The notes under the pieces were generated by a model that searched no databases, was not told the DNA's origin, and saw nothing but the letters and a program-made list of their open reading frames with translations. This document shows, one piece after another, positions 28,279 to 38,235 of a stretch of DNA of 64,000 nucleotides. The translations under genes were made by a program, and so were the position numbers. The stretch spans positions 248,001-312,000 of the forward strand of contig NZ_LXYE02000001.1 of the NCBI RefSeq assembly GCF_001659685.2. Direction: 5' to 3'. Position 1 is the stretch's first letter; every line of letters begins with the position of its first letter. This DNA is from Labilibacter marinus. Lineage in GTDB: Bacteria; Bacteroidota; Bacteroidia; Bacteroidales; Marinilabiliaceae.

Positions 28279-29868
28279 ATGAAGAAGTTGTCACTTTTTA
28301 AATCAAAATCAATAACGGGAAGAATAATTTCGGTGGTTTTGGTAATGATAACCATAATGGCATTATCAATAGCTGTTCCTTTTGGAGTTTTATCGTATAG
28401 AGCTCAATTAAAGAAGCTTGTTGCATTAGAACAATTGTTGAATAGAAACTACGACAGAGCTTTAAAGCATGAAGTGGAGACTACTTATAGCTTGATTGAG
28501 CAAGTTTACAATGAGTATATAAATACTAATGGTGAACAATCGGAAGAGGAGGCAAAGTTATTAGCTGCAAATTTAGTACGTGGATTAAGTTATGGCGAAG
28601 GAGGCTATTTTTGGATAGATACTAAAGATGGTACAAACGTGGTTTTGTTGGGCCTAGATGCTGAAGGAAAAAATAGGTACAATATGAAAGATGCCCATGG
28701 TAATAATTTTATTCAGGAGATTATTAAAAAAGGTGTGGATGGTGGTGGATATACGGAGTATTGGTTTCCTAAAAAAGGTGAGAATGAGGCTTTGCCCAAA
28801 AGGAGTTATTCTTTATATTTTGAACCGTTTAATTGGGTTGTTGGAACTGGTAACTATATAGATGACATTAAAAAACATGTAGACGAGGAAAGAGAAAGTG
28901 AAATGTCTCAATTACGAAACCTGCTAATGGTGATGGGTGTTGTTACTTTGTTGGTTTTAATACTTGCAACGTTAGCAGCTATTATTTTTGGTAGAAGCTT
29001 TTCAAGGCCGATTATAAAACTATCCGAAAAAACTAAAAAATTCTCAGAGGGTGAGTTAGATGTAGTTTTTACTAGAACTAGAAAAGATGAGTTGGGTACC
29101 TTACAAGAAGCCTTGGGTAATTCCGTGGGGAGATTGAGAGATGTAATAAGTGAGGTTATAGATGGTTCGCAAAATGTTGCTTCAGCGAGTTCGCAAATGA
29201 GTAATACTGCAGAGCATTTGTCTCAGGGTGCTAGTCGCCAAGCGGCATCTACCGAAGAGATATCATCTTCAGTGGAGGAAATGGCTGCTAATATTCAATC
29301 GAATACCGAAAATGCCAGAGTAACAGAAAAAACTTCGGTTGTAACAGAAGAGGGCATTAATTCACTGCAAAAGATTATGAAAGTGAATCTGGAGTCTATG
29401 CAGGATATTAGAGCTAAAACTAATATTATTAATGACATTGCAACGCAAACTAATTTATTGGCATTAAATGCGGCTGTGGAGGCAGCTAGAGCTGGTGAAT
29501 ATGGAAAAGGTTTTGCTGTAGTTGCAGCTGAAGTGCGTAAATTATCAGATAATACACAACGAGCAGCAACAGAAATTGATGAGTTAACCTCAAACAGTTT
29601 AGGATCTGTTGAGGAGTCTTGGCAAAACTTGGAAGAACTCTTGCCGGAGATTCAACAAACCGTTGAAAAGGTTCGTGAAATAAGTGTATCAAGTAAAGAA
29701 CAAGATATAGGCGCAGGTCAAATTAATAATGCAGTGCAAGAGTTGGTAGGTATTACTTCACAAAACGCTGCTTCATCTGAAGAGCTAGCTTCTGGTTCAG
29801 AAGAACTAGCCCGTCAGGCAGATTTACTTAGTGAAACAATAAAGTTTTTTAAAATGAATAAGAAGTAG
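28279..29868 (+). CDS. Methyl-accepting chemotaxis protein with Cache-type sensor
   Basis: A 529-aa receptor: N-terminal membrane helix (about 14-38), a periplasmic single-Cache (sCache_2) sensor with [19 protein letters not shown] and [16 protein letters not shown], a second helix (about 212-235), a HAMP domain ([19 protein letters not shown]) and the methyl-accepting signalling coiled coil with the conserved tip [30 protein letters not shown]. It would pass a small-molecule signal to CheA/CheW. The ligand is unknown. The last 20 bp overlap the convergent gene that follows. Confidence 0.93.
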   Translation: MKKLSLFKSKSITGRIISVVLVMITIMALSIAVPFGVLSYRAQLKKLVALEQLLNRNYDRALKHEVETTYSLIEQVYNEYINTNGEQSEEEAKLLAANLVRGLSYGEGGYFWIDTKDGTNVVLLGLDAEGKNRYNMKDAHGNNFIQEIIKKGVDGGGYTEYWFPKKGENEALPKRSYSLYFEPFNWVVGTGNYIDDIKKHVDEERESEMSQLRNLLMVMGVVTLLVLILATLAAIIFGRSFSRPIIKLSEKTKKFSEGELDVVFTRTRKDELGTLQEALGNSVGRLRDVISEVIDGSQNVASASSQMSNTAEHLSQGASRQAASTEEISSSVEEMAANIQSNTENARVTEKTSVVTEEGINSLQKIMKVNLESMQDIRAKTNIINDIATQTNLLALNAAVEAARAGEYGKGFAVVAAEVRKLSDNTQRAATEIDELTSNSLGSVEESWQNLEELLPEIQQTVEKVREISVSSKEQDIGAGQINNAVQELVGITSQNAASSEELASGSEELARQADLLSETIKFFKMNKK

Positions 29869-30247
29869 AACTTTCTAAATTAAATTCTTCTTCAGAGAAT
29901 GTTTCAAGGTCGATTTCTTCTAGAATCGACCTTCCTTTTTCAAATTTGTTGCAAGTCCATTGCCAATCTTCTATAATTCTTAATTTACCGTTCGGTAGTA
30001 AATCAGGTGTCGAAGTGCATATTCCTGTAACTAGTTGATTGTTAATGTTTGTATGGTAGTATTGCATTTGTAAGTTACCATAGTGATCAGCACTGGCTTC
30101 TAAAAAACCAGATTTAATGGATCCTCCTTTATAGGTTGCAGTAACGGTACTCCCAGATTGTTTGTAGTAGAATACTGTATTTTCATCAGTATCGCCGTTT
30201 TCGGAGTTACTCCGCGTAATAAAAATTTTATTATCGTAGTTAATCAT
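29849..30247 (-). CDS. Small conserved protein, often labelled n-acetylglutamate synthase
   Basis: A 132-aa soluble protein of a family frequent in Bacteroidota and Firmicutes: [20 protein letters not shown], then [20 protein letters not shown] and [15 protein letters not shown]. Databases often call such proteins 'n-acetylglutamate synthase', but no acetyltransferase motif is visible and no arginine genes are nearby, so I regard that name as unsupported. A small beta-rich fold is likely. Its 3' end overlaps the chemoreceptor gene by 20 bp. Confidence 0.75.
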   Translation of the reverse strand: MINYDNKIFITRSNSENGDTDENTVFYYKQSGSTVTATYKGGSIKSGFLEASADHYGNLQMQYYHTNINNQLVTGICTSTPDLLPNGKLRIIEDWQWTCNKFEKGRSILEEIDLETFSEEEFNLESSTSYSF

Positions 30248-30313
30248 GAGCTAGGGTTTGATAAATTCGATAGAAAGATATGGTTTTTTATTTATAATAT
30301 AAAAAATAGTAGA

Positions 30314-31201
30314 TTAAATTTTCTTCTTTTTGTCCTCATTAACAAGAGAATATATGTATAGCCCTATGGCTAACCAAATGATGGAAAAGGCAATTATCTC
30401 ATTTGTCTTAAAAGGTTCATTATACACAAATACACCTATTAAAAGCATTATAGTAGGTCCTAAATATTGAAAAAAGCCAACAGTGGTTAAGTTGATTAGC
30501 TTGGCCCCATTGGTGAACCAGTATAAAGGTAAAATAGTAATAATACCTGTTCCAATTAATAGCAAAATTGAAATTGAATCGTGAGATGTAAAACTCATTC
30601 CTCCATACATATGCATGTATACTTGATACCCTAAAGCAAATGGAAATAATACGGTGGTTTCAAATGTCAACGAAGGAAGTGTTTCTACTTTAGTCGTCTT
30701 TTTAATTAATCCATAAAAGCCAAAAGAAAAAGCAAGTACAAATGAGATGTAAGGAAAATATCCCAATTGAATGGTTAAGAATATAATGGCGCCAGATACT
30801 AATGCTAAAGCAATAATTTTCAGTTTGGTTAGTCGTTCTTTTAATATTACAACACCCAAAAAAACGTTAACCAGTGGAGTGATGTAATACCCTAGTCCAG
30901 CCTGAACAATTTTATCTGCATTTACGGCATAGATAAAAACGCCCCAGTTTACTGCAATTAAAGCAGCTGTAGTTAACAAGGCGTTTCTATGTTTTGAGTT
31001 AAGCCAAATTGTTTTGATTTGCGATTTTTTTGTAATAGCCAGAAAAGCAGTCAGCATTAAAAAGGACCAAATAATACGATGGGTAATAAGTTCCCAATCG
31101 CCTATGTGTTTTAATTGTTTCCAATAAACGGCCAATACACCCCACATTATAAAAGCTTGTATAACGTATATGTATCCTTTAATATTCGATTTACCTTTCA
31201 T
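30314..31201 (-). CDS. rarD: RarD-like EamA family transporter
   Basis: A 295-aa membrane protein with about ten helices and the RarD pattern GYIYVIQAFIMWGVLAVYWK, ELITHRIIWSF and ALIAVNWGVFIYAVN near the N-terminus, and LNLTTVGFFQYLGPT-type motif (LINLTTVGFFQYLGP) in the C-terminal half. EamA/DMT proteins export small metabolites or drugs; RarD is linked to chloramphenicol sensitivity in older literature, but the natural substrate is unknown. Confidence 0.87.
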   Translation of the reverse strand: MKGKSNIKGYIYVIQAFIMWGVLAVYWKQLKHIGDWELITHRIIWSFLMLTAFLAITKKSQIKTIWLNSKHRNALLTTAALIAVNWGVFIYAVNADKIVQAGLGYYITPLVNVFLGVVILKERLTKLKIIALALVSGAIIFLTIQLGYFPYISFVLAFSFGFYGLIKKTTKVETLPSLTFETTVLFPFALGYQVYMHMYGGMSFTSHDSISILLLIGTGIITILPLYWFTNGAKLINLTTVGFFQYLGPTIMLLIGVFVYNEPFKTNEIIAFSIIWLAIGLYIYSLVNEDKKKKI

Positions 31202-31255
31202 GGGTTCCTAATTAATTTGCTCTGGTTAAGTTGGTTTTATGGGTATATGGTACAA

Positions 31256-31282
31256 AAAAACCGGGTTAAAAAAACCCGGTTT
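31256..31282 (-). terminator. Terminator of bcp-recA
   Basis: AAACCGGGTT (31258-31267) and AACCCGGTTT (31273-31282) form a perfect 10-bp stem followed on the minus strand by seven T residues, just after recA. Confidence 0.85.
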
Positions 31283-31304
31283 AAATATTTTGTAAAAATA
31301 TAAA

Positions 31305-32312
31305 CTAGTTCTTTTGAATCGCTTCAATAATCTTTTGCTCCAGTTCATCCATTAGTTCAGGATTGTCTTTGATAACTGTTTTAACAGCTTCTCTACCTTG
31401 ACCTAATTTAGTGTCGCCATAGCTAAACCATGAACCACTTTTCTTAATGATTTCATTGTCTACACCAAGGTCTAGTACTTCACCTACCTTAGAAATACCT
31501 TGACCATACATAATATCAAACTCAGCTTTTCTAAACGGAGGAGCAACTTTGTTTTTCACAACTTTAACTCTAGTGTGGTTACCAACAACATCCTCACCAT
31601 CTTTAATTTGAGAAGCTCTACGGATATCTAATCTTATAGAAGCGTAAAATTTGAGCGCATTACCTCCAGTTGTAGTTTCAGGATTTCCGAACATAACACC
31701 AATCTTTTCTCTTAACTGGTTAATGAAGACGCAACAAGTATTGGTTTTATTTATAGAGGAGGTAAGCTTTCTTAAGGCCTGAGACATTAATCTCGCCTGA
31801 AGTCCCATTCTTGAATCTCCCATTTCACCTTCAATCTCTGCTTTAGGCGTAAGTGCAGCAACAGAATCGACAACAATAATATCAATGGCAGAAGAACGAA
31901 TTAACTGATCCGCAATTTCAAGCGCTTGCTCACCATTATCGGGTTGCGAAATAAGTAAGTTTTCAATATCTACGCCCAGCTTCTCAGCATAAAACCTATC
32001 AAAGGCATGTTCTGCATCAATAAATGCAGCAATACCTCCTGCTTTTTGCGCTTCTGCAATTGCATGAATAGCTAAAGTTGTTTTACCTGACGATTCAGGT
32101 CCATAAATTTCAATAACACGTCCTTTAGGGAATCCACCCACTCCCAAAGCTAAATCTAATGAAAGCGAACCTGTAGGGATAACTGGAATATCTTCTATTG
32201 CTTCATCACCCATTTTCATGATGGTACCTTTACCATAGGCCTTATCAATCTTATCCATGGTGAGCTGAAGCGCTTTTAACTTTTCCTTATTTACTTCTTG
32301 TTTATCTGCCAT
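31305..32312 (-). CDS. recA: Recombinase RecA
   Basis: A 335-aa RecA with Walker A GPESSGKT, the Walker B strand [12 protein letters not shown], the loop [20 protein letters not shown], and the normal length. It forms filaments on single-stranded DNA, catalyses homologous recombination and, where a LexA system exists, drives the SOS response. It lies 9 bp downstream of the peroxiredoxin gene, so the two are probably co-transcribed. Confidence 0.98.
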   Translation of the reverse strand: MADKQEVNKEKLKALQLTMDKIDKAYGKGTIMKMGDEAIEDIPVIPTGSLSLDLALGVGGFPKGRVIEIYGPESSGKTTLAIHAIAEAQKAGGIAAFIDAEHAFDRFYAEKLGVDIENLLISQPDNGEQALEIADQLIRSSAIDIIVVDSVAALTPKAEIEGEMGDSRMGLQARLMSQALRKLTSSINKTNTCCVFINQLREKIGVMFGNPETTTGGNALKFYASIRLDIRRASQIKDGEDVVGNHTRVKVVKNKVAPPFRKAEFDIMYGQGISKVGEVLDLGVDNEIIKKSGSWFSYGDTKLGQGREAVKTVIKDNPELMDELEQKIIEAIQKN

Positions 32313-32321
32313 TTTTATATC

Positions 32322-32789
32322 TTAATTTATTTCTAATTCGGTATATATTTGGTTTGTATGATCTTTCGTTTTTACCTTTTCAATAATCTTTTCAATGATA
32401 CCTTCCTCATTAATAATAAATGTCTTTCTTAAAACGCCCATATACTCACGCCCATACATCTTTTTTAGGCCCCAAGCATTGTATTGTTCAAGAATAACTT
32501 TTTCAGTATCTGCAATCAGGTTAAACTGAAGGTCGTGTTTGGCTATGAATTTAAGATGCGAAGCAGCACTATCTGGGCTTACCCCAATAACTTCAAACCC
32601 TTTCTCTGTCAGTTCGCTATAACTATCGTTTAAATTACACGACTCAGCGGTACAACCCGGGGTGCTATCCTTAGGGTAAAAATATAAGATTACTTTTTTT
32701 CCTTTATAATCACTTAAGGATATGGTTTTATCGTCTTGATTTAATCCTAAGAAAATAGGAGCTTGATCTCCTTCTTTTAAAATTGCCAT
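32322..32789 (-). CDS. bcp: Thioredoxin-dependent thiol peroxidase (BCP-type peroxiredoxin)
   Basis: A 155-aa Bcp/PrxQ peroxiredoxin with the active-site segment YPKDSTPGCTAESCNLND: the peroxidatic Cys is followed by a resolving Cys five residues later, as in the atypical two-cysteine class. It reduces peroxides using thioredoxin. A TATATTTG promoter box lies 23 bp upstream of the start. The pairing with recA may tie oxidative-damage control to DNA repair. Confidence 0.96.
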   Translation of the reverse strand: MAILKEGDQAPIFLGLNQDDKTISLSDYKGKKVILYFYPKDSTPGCTAESCNLNDSYSELTEKGFEVIGVSPDSAASHLKFIAKHDLQFNLIADTEKVILEQYNAWGLKKMYGREYMGVLRKTFIINEEGIIEKIIEKVKTKDHTNQIYTELEIN

Positions 32790-32811
32790 CTTATTTTTAA
32801 TTTTTCGGTTA

Positions 32812-32819
32812 CAAATATA
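32812..32819 (-). promoter_or_regulatory. -7 box of the bcp-recA promoter
   Basis: TATATTTG on the minus strand, 23 bp before the bcp start, fits the TAnnTTTG consensus. No clear TTG was found at the -33 position. Confidence 0.5.
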
Positions 32820-33065
32820 TTCCTTAAAAACTATTTATTGACCGATAGGTTCAAAAGAGTTATGAACAACTCCTGTATTTGAAATTAAATATAGATAGTT
32901 TGTGCTTATTATTGTGATAAATAATAAATTATTTTAAATGCTTAAAGCTATACATGAGTGCTTTAATATTGTTGTGAAATTTAATTGTTGGCTTTATAAG
33001 TAGGTAATTAACCTTATATTTTTAATTTTGGACATGTTTTTAATGGAATTGTTTTATATATAGTT

Positions 33066-35585
33066 ATGGTAAAGTATTTACGTACAGTATTATTTGTGCT
33101 ACTTATTTTTGTAGTTGGGAGTTTTTCTGTATTGGTAGGGCAGGAGCAAAATTATACACCTAAAAAAGGTATTGAATATATTAAGGCTGAGGATTATAAA
33201 AATGCAGAGTTTGTATATCAGCATCTATTAAAAAAGTATCCAAAGGATGCTGCTTATAATTTTTATATGGGAATTTGTCTGCTTTATAATAAAGGAGATA
33301 TTTCTCAATCTATAAAAATGCTGAACTACGCCCGCGTTAAAAGGGTAAGCCGTAAAGTGCATTTTTATTTGGGTAGAGCGCATCAGTTGGCTTTTCATTT
33401 CGATGAGGCTGTAGCTAATCTTGAAACCTATTTAAAAACTGCAAGGCCAACGGATAAGCAACTTAGTGATGCAAAATATTATTTAGAGCTGAGTAAAAAT
33501 GCCCAAAGAATTTCTTCAAAGATTTATGAATTAGAGGTGTTGGCAAAATCATCTACTACAAAAGATAATATATTAGATTTATATCAGCCTATTGAGGATG
33601 TGGGTAAGTTGTATAAAAATGGAGATTTCTTCGAGTCAGGCGTAAATCCAAACCATGTAATGTTTGAAACAGAACGAGGCGATGTGGTATACTTCTCGAT
33701 GGAAACGAGTGATGAGGATACCTTGAGCATCTTTAAAATGGAAAAACTTTTAGATGGCTGGGGAGATAGTAAAAGCCTTGGTTCTCCTGTTAATTCTGAG
33801 TACAACGATGCTTATCCATTTATGGAAACGGATGGACTTACGTTCTATTTTGCTTCTGACCGTCCAGGTGGATTTGGTGGATATGACATATATAAAATAT
33901 TCTACGACAGTGAAACGCAGGAGTTTTTGGAGCCGATAAATATGGGTGTTCCGTTTAATTCTCCAGAGGATGATTTTATGTTTGTGTCGGATGAATATAG
34001 TGAGGTGGCTTGGTTTGCTTCCAATAGAGAAACTACTGGGGATACCGTATTAGTTTATACGGTTAAGTGGGATGGCCATCAGGTTCGTAATATGGCAGAC
34101 GATGCAAATCAAATAGCAGATGCTGGTAAATTAACCGTTGGCGGAGCAAGTAGTGCAGGTATTCAAAATAACGCGATAAATAGCAATCGCGATAGTCAAC
34201 GTACAAGAAAAAAGTCAGGTTTATTTTCATTTGCCTTAAATGATACTTTGGTTTATACGGATTTTGATGAGTTTTTAGATGAAGAGGCCAAAGAGTTATA
34301 TCGATTAGGTTATCAGCTGCAGCTTAAAAAGGATAGTTTATCTTCATTAATGAAAGCCAGAAGGGTGGATTATAGCAGGGTAAGCAATGAAACGGAAAGA
34401 AATGATATTGTAAATGAGATTTTACTATTAGAGAATAAAGTATACAGTTTAGAGGATCAAATTCAAGAGAAGTACTTGTATGCCCGCCAGAAAGAACTCA
34501 ACGAAATACAAAATAGAATTAACTCAGGCAGTTATCATGCTGCTGTAAAACAAAATTCGGATGCTCCTAAAGCACTTAACTTAGAAGGTGTTTTTATTCC
34601 CGAGAAGTACGTATTTCATTCATCGGATGAGTTTGAGCGTTATTATGCCAAACAAGAAGATGTGTATGAAGCTTTATTTTCGGCCAACGACATTGTATCC
34701 TTAAAATATGCAGATTCTTTATATGTATGGGCCAATATTTTAAATCTTGAATCATCTAGGCTGTTGGAGCAATCGGCTAATGTAGAAGAAATAGAACCAA
34801 TTAAATTAGGTAATTTATTAAATGGTAATAAAGATGAGGAGCCTGAAGAGCCTACTTCTAATGATATGATTAAGGAGTCGAAGGAACTGAAACTATTATC
34901 CAATAGAATTTACCATAAAGCTTTAGATAAAAAGTATCCGATCTATTATTTAAAACTGAAGGATGTTTCGAGGAATTTAAATGAGGAGAATAGTAAAGAT
35001 ATATTATTGAATGCCCAACAAGGGAACGCTTTATATAGAGAATCGAAGGACTTATTAAGCGGTATGGCTGGATTAAGTTTAGAATCCTATGAAAAATCGG
35101 GAACGCTTAAAAAAGCAGGGGTAGAAAAACAAGAAAAAGCATTACGCATCTATTACAATTTAGATAAAGAGGGATTGGTAAGTAGTGAAGTGACTGCTGT
35201 TGAAGAAACAGCTGGAGTTGTGCAGAAATCGTATGCAGAGTTGCAAAAAGGTGAAGAGGCTTTTGTTCCAGAAGAGAAAGAGGTAAGTGAATTTGTAGAA
35301 GAACCTGTTGCGGAGGTTGTAGCAGAAAAAGAGCTTAGCTCAGCTAGTGTTTATAAGGTTCAAATTGGCGTTTTCAGAAACCCACCTAAAAAGGAGGCTT
35401 TAGATAATATACCCCCAGTGAGTAAAGAAGTGCTTGAGGGGAGAGGGTTGACTAAATATTTTTCGGGTAATTATAAAACCTATAAAGAAGCTCAAAATGC
35501 CATCCCTTCAATTGTAAATGCTGGATTTGCAGGTGCTTTTGTGGTATATTTTCAGGATGGTAAAATTAGTGCCATACCTAAATAG
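33066..35585 (+). CDS. Secreted TPR / PD40-propeller / SPOR-domain envelope protein
   Basis: An 839-aa exported protein: signal peptide (about 1-25), TPR-like helices (about 28-150; EDYKNAEFVYQHLLKKYPKD), a PD40/WD40-like propeller (about 195-345; SDRPGGFGGYDIYK, ASNRETTGD), a long coiled-coil-rich middle section, and a C-terminal SPOR domain (about 765-839; VYKVQIGVFRNPP, NAGFAGAFVVYF). SPOR domains bind peptidoglycan stripped of side chains, so the protein probably sits at the wall or division site. The TPR-PD40 front resembles proteins of gliding/T9SS clusters, but those end in OmpA rather than SPOR. No partner gene is next to it. Confidence 0.75.
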   Translation: MVKYLRTVLFVLLIFVVGSFSVLVGQEQNYTPKKGIEYIKAEDYKNAEFVYQHLLKKYPKDAAYNFYMGICLLYNKGDISQSIKMLNYARVKRVSRKVHFYLGRAHQLAFHFDEAVANLETYLKTARPTDKQLSDAKYYLELSKNAQRISSKIYELEVLAKSSTTKDNILDLYQPIEDVGKLYKNGDFFESGVNPNHVMFETERGDVVYFSMETSDEDTLSIFKMEKLLDGWGDSKSLGSPVNSEYNDAYPFMETDGLTFYFASDRPGGFGGYDIYKIFYDSETQEFLEPINMGVPFNSPEDDFMFVSDEYSEVAWFASNRETTGDTVLVYTVKWDGHQVRNMADDANQIADAGKLTVGGASSAGIQNNAINSNRDSQRTRKKSGLFSFALNDTLVYTDFDEFLDEEAKELYRLGYQLQLKKDSLSSLMKARRVDYSRVSNETERNDIVNEILLLENKVYSLEDQIQEKYLYARQKELNEIQNRINSGSYHAAVKQNSDAPKALNLEGVFIPEKYVFHSSDEFERYYAKQEDVYEALFSANDIVSLKYADSLYVWANILNLESSRLLEQSANVEEIEPIKLGNLLNGNKDEEPEEPTSNDMIKESKELKLLSNRIYHKALDKKYPIYYLKLKDVSRNLNEENSKDILLNAQQGNALYRESKDLLSGMAGLSLESYEKSGTLKKAGVEKQEKALRIYYNLDKEGLVSSEVTAVEETAGVVQKSYAELQKGEEAFVPEEKEVSEFVEEPVAEVVAEKELSSASVYKVQIGVFRNPPKKEALDNIPPVSKEVLEGRGLTKYFSGNYKTYKEAQNAIPSIVNAGFAGAFVVYFQDGKISAIPK

Positions 35586-35699
35586 GGTATTGGTTTAATG
35601 GTATTTATCAATACTATGGTTATTCTTTTAAAACTTTCGGAAATAGAGCTGCTTTTTAATAATAAAAGTGCTATTTTGGGTAACATAAATTTTTGACAA

Positions 35700-35975
35700 A
35701 TGGAAGCTTTTGGAAAACAATGGGAAAGTGAACATCTCCATAAGGGAAATGGAAATCAGAAGATGCTTGTTTTATTTAATGATGATATAAATTCATTTGA
35801 TTATGTAATAGATACTTTATGCAGTATTTGTGAGCATGATGATATACAGGCAGAACAATGTGCTTTTTTAACTCACTTTAGAGGACAGTGTCAGATAAAA
35901 GTGGGTGATTTGGACGAGTTGGTTTCCATAAGAGAACGATTATTAAATAAAAATCTCACGGTTTCTTTATACTAA
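35700..35975 (+). CDS. clpS: ATP-dependent Clp protease adaptor ClpS
   Basis: A 91-aa ClpS: MLVLFNDDINSFDYVIDTL, then CSICEHDDIQAEQCAFLTHF. The NDD(I)NSFDYVI and AEQC..HFRGQC motifs are those that bind N-degron substrates and dock to ClpA. It delivers N-end-rule substrates to ClpAP-type proteases. It starts a compact run with the NfeD and flotillin genes (6-bp gaps). Confidence 0.93.
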   Translation: MEAFGKQWESEHLHKGNGNQKMLVLFNDDINSFDYVIDTLCSICEHDDIQAEQCAFLTHFRGQCQIKVGDLDELVSIRERLLNKNLTVSLY

Positions 35976-35981
35976 TATTTT

Positions 35982-36449
35982 ATGACTACTGTTGTTATTA
36001 TTCTTCTAATATTATTAGGATTATTTCTTCTTATTCTTGAATTCTTTGCCTTACCTGGAGTAACCTTTGCAGGCCTCGGTGGAGCATTGTTTGTAGGAGT
36101 AGCTATCTTTATGTCGTATCGAGAGTTTGGTGCGGTAGGCGGAAATATTACCATGGCTGGTACTTTAACAATTACTGTATTGGTTATTGTTTGGTCTTTA
36201 AGGTCGGGTACGTGGAAAAAGCTGATGCTTGATTCATCTATAGATGGGCAAGTGGAAGTGAAAGATGATAATGCAGTTAAAGTGGGAGATGAAGCCCTTG
36301 CAGTTACTCGTTTAAATCCAGTTGGAAAGGCAAGTGTAAATGATATAATTATAGAAGCGAGATGTCCTGGGCATTTTGTGGATGAAAACACCACGCTTGA
36401 AGTAATGAAAGTTTTTAAAACTTATATAATAGTTAAACCTAAAAGTTAA
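35982..36449 (+). CDS. NfeD family membrane protein
   Basis: A 155-aa protein with two or three N-terminal membrane helices (VIILLILLGLFLLILEFFALPG, then GALFVGVAIFMSYREFG) and a C-terminal OB-fold domain (about 85-155; VGDEALAVTRLNPVGKA). NfeD proteins partner with flotillin/SPFH proteins in membrane microdomains, in line with the floA gene 6 bp downstream. Its start is 6 bp after clpS. Confidence 0.9.
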   Translation: MTTVVIILLILLGLFLLILEFFALPGVTFAGLGGALFVGVAIFMSYREFGAVGGNITMAGTLTITVLVIVWSLRSGTWKKLMLDSSIDGQVEVKDDNAVKVGDEALAVTRLNPVGKASVNDIIIEARCPGHFVDENTTLEVMKVFKTYIIVKPKS

Positions 36450-36455
36450 TTTTAC

Positions 36456-37439
36456 ATGGAAAGTTTAGGATTTTTTGGCCTATTGGCAGTCATTATTGTA
36501 CTGTTCTTCTTATTTCTTTATTATGTACCCATTCTACTATGGTTCTCGGCTTTAGTATCAGGAGTACGAATTTCACTCATTCAGTTGGTGTTAATGCGCG
36601 TGCGTAAAGTACCACCATCAGTTATTGTACGTGCTTTAATTGAGGCGAACAAGGCAGGATTAAAGGATGTTCAGCGTGATGAGCTTGAAGCTCACTATTT
36701 AGCCGGAGGACACATAACAAGTGTTGTTCATGCGCTCGTATCTGCAGCAAAGGCAAATATCGATCTATCGTTTCAAATGGCAACAGCTATTGATTTGGCG
36801 GGACGTGATGTGTTTGAGGCTGTACAAATGTCGGTTAATCCTAAAGTAATTGATACGCCACCTGTAGCTGCAGTAGCAAAAGATGGTATTCAGTTAATTG
36901 CTAAAGCAAGGGTTACGGTACGCGCAAGTATTAAACAACTTGTTGGGGGTGCTGGAGAAGAAACTGTATTGGCTCGTGTAGGAGAAGGTATTGTATCTTC
37001 TATTGGTTCTTCAATGTCGCATAAGGCGGTTTTAGAGAATCCTGATTCAATTTCTAAAGTAGTATTGGAAAAAGGATTAGATGCAGGAACTGCTTTTGAA
37101 ATATTATCTATTGATATTGCCGATGTTGATATAGGTAAAAATATTGGTGCGGTACTTCAAATAGATCAAGCTGAGGCTGATAAAAACATTGCGCAAGCAA
37201 AAGCAGAGGAAAGAAGAGCTATGGCTGTTGCTGAAGAGCAAGAGATGAAAGCAAAAGCACAAGAAGCAAGAGCAAAAGTTATTGAGGCAGAAGCTGAGGT
37301 ACCTTTAGCCATGGCAGATGCATTTAGAAATGGTAATTTAGGTGTGATGGATTATTTAAAAATAAAAAATGTTGAAGCAGATACTTCAATGAGAGATTCA
37401 ATTTCGAAGACTCCACCCGAAAAACCAAATAAAAAATAA
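36456..37439 (+). CDS. floA: Flotillin-like protein FloA
   Basis: A 327-aa FloA (UPF0365) protein: a membrane-inserted N-terminal segment ([21 protein letters not shown]), an SPFH core ([29 protein letters not shown]) and a coiled coil rich in Ala/Glu ([20 protein letters not shown]). It organises lipid microdomains and supports membrane fluidity and secretion. The upstream NfeD gene is the usual partner. A terminator follows. Confidence 0.96.
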   Translation: MESLGFFGLLAVIIVLFFLFLYYVPILLWFSALVSGVRISLIQLVLMRVRKVPPSVIVRALIEANKAGLKDVQRDELEAHYLAGGHITSVVHALVSAAKANIDLSFQMATAIDLAGRDVFEAVQMSVNPKVIDTPPVAAVAKDGIQLIAKARVTVRASIKQLVGGAGEETVLARVGEGIVSSIGSSMSHKAVLENPDSISKVVLEKGLDAGTAFEILSIDIADVDIGKNIGAVLQIDQAEADKNIAQAKAEERRAMAVAEEQEMKAKAQEARAKVIEAEAEVPLAMADAFRNGNLGVMDYLKIKNVEADTSMRDSISKTPPEKPNKK

Positions 37440-37447
37440 AAATAATT

Positions 37448-37473
37448 GGAGCACGTAAGTGCTCCTTTTTTTT
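37448..37473 (+). terminator. Terminator of clpS-nfeD-floA
   Basis: GGAGCAC-GTAA-GTGCTCC followed by eight T residues, 9 bp after the floA stop. Confidence 0.85.
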
Positions 37474-37545
37474 TGTGCTCCAATCCGTTACATATATCGA
37501 ACAAAAAAAAGCTATTTTTTAGCGCTATTTTTTTTCTCAAAACTA

Positions 37546-37575
37546 TTGCAGCATTAAAACATTTTCCTACATTTG
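37546..37575 (+). promoter_or_regulatory. Consensus promoter of the tRNA cluster
   Basis: TTG (37546-37548) lies exactly 19 nt before TACATTTG (37568-37575), a perfect match to the Bacteroidota promoter. A transcript from near 37580 would cover tRNA-Ser and the two tRNA-Pro genes. Confidence 0.75.
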
Positions 37576-37639
37576 CACTCGCAATAACGGAATATGTATT
37601 GCGCACAGAGCTTGAGAAGTCAGGCATTCTGATAGTATT

Positions 37640-37729
<90 letters not shown>

Positions 37730-37757
37730 ATTTTATTGAAATCAAAGAAAAACATCA

Positions 37758-37832
37758 CGGGGTGTAGCGCAGTCCGGTTAGCGCACCTGGTTTGGGACCA
37801 GGGGGTCGGGAGTTCGAATCTCTCCACCCCGA
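37758..37832 (+). tRNA. tRNA-Pro (TGG), first copy
   Basis: A 75-nt tRNA: acceptor CGGGGTG/CACCCCG, anticodon arm CCTGG-TTTGGGA-CCAGG with anticodon TGG, T-loop AGTTCGAATCT. It is identical to the copy at 37863-37937. Confidence 0.95.
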
Positions 37833-37862
37833 CTGATTTTTTCAATGATTTTTTAACCGTTT

Positions 37863-37937
37863 CGGGGTGTAGCGCAGTCCGGTTAGCGCACCTGGTTTGG
37901 GACCAGGGGGTCGGGAGTTCGAATCTCTCCACCCCGA
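37863..37937 (+). tRNA. tRNA-Pro (TGG), second copy
   Basis: Identical in all 75 bases to the first copy, 30 bp downstream of it. It is the last gene before the integrated element, so its 3' end is a natural candidate for the integration site, although no matching att copy was found on the far side. Confidence 0.95.
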
Positions 37938-37960
37938 CATTAAAAGAGATTAAGAATATT

Positions 37961-37996
37961 AAAAGCTTGTAAACTTTATGGTTTACAAGCTTTTTT
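37961..37996 (+). terminator. Terminator of the tRNA cluster
   Basis: AAAAGCTTGTAAAC (37961-37974) and GTTTACAAGCTTTT form a perfect 14-bp stem with a 6-nt loop, followed by a T run. Confidence 0.85.
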
Positions 37997-38040
37997 GTTT
38001 TTTATCAAACTAGTTTAAACCAATGTAAATCATATTTGAG

Positions 38041-38192
38041 GTGTAACTTGAGTGTAACTATTATTTATTATACCTTGGTCACACTTAAAGGTAAAATTGA
38101 ATTGCCATCGATTTTTACCGATAATTGCACGAAGTGTAACTGCCATTGATTTTGATTGATTTTGATTGTGAAAAATAGGCTTCAGGTGTAAC
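38041..38192 (+). repeat. Four GTGTAAC direct repeats before the integrase (possible attL arm sites)
   Basis: GTGTAAC occurs at 38041, 38052, 38134 and 38186, all in the same orientation, along with repeated GCCAT(C/T)GATTTT and ATTGATTTTG units, within 200 bp upstream of the integrase start. This fits integrase arm-type binding sites. Confidence 0.45.
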
Positions 38193-38235
38193 CTGATGTC
38201 TGTATTATTTATTAACCACAATTAATAACAACGTC

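Noticed and set aside
29849-30247. N-acetylglutamate synthase
   Set aside because: Such names occur for this family in databases, but no acetyltransferase motif or arginine genes are present.
38041-38192. CRISPR array
   Set aside because: The 7-bp repeats have irregular spacing and there are no cas genes.
38030-38221. 63-aa minus-strand frame before the integrase
   Set aside because: It falls over the GTGTAAC repeats and has no recognisable features.
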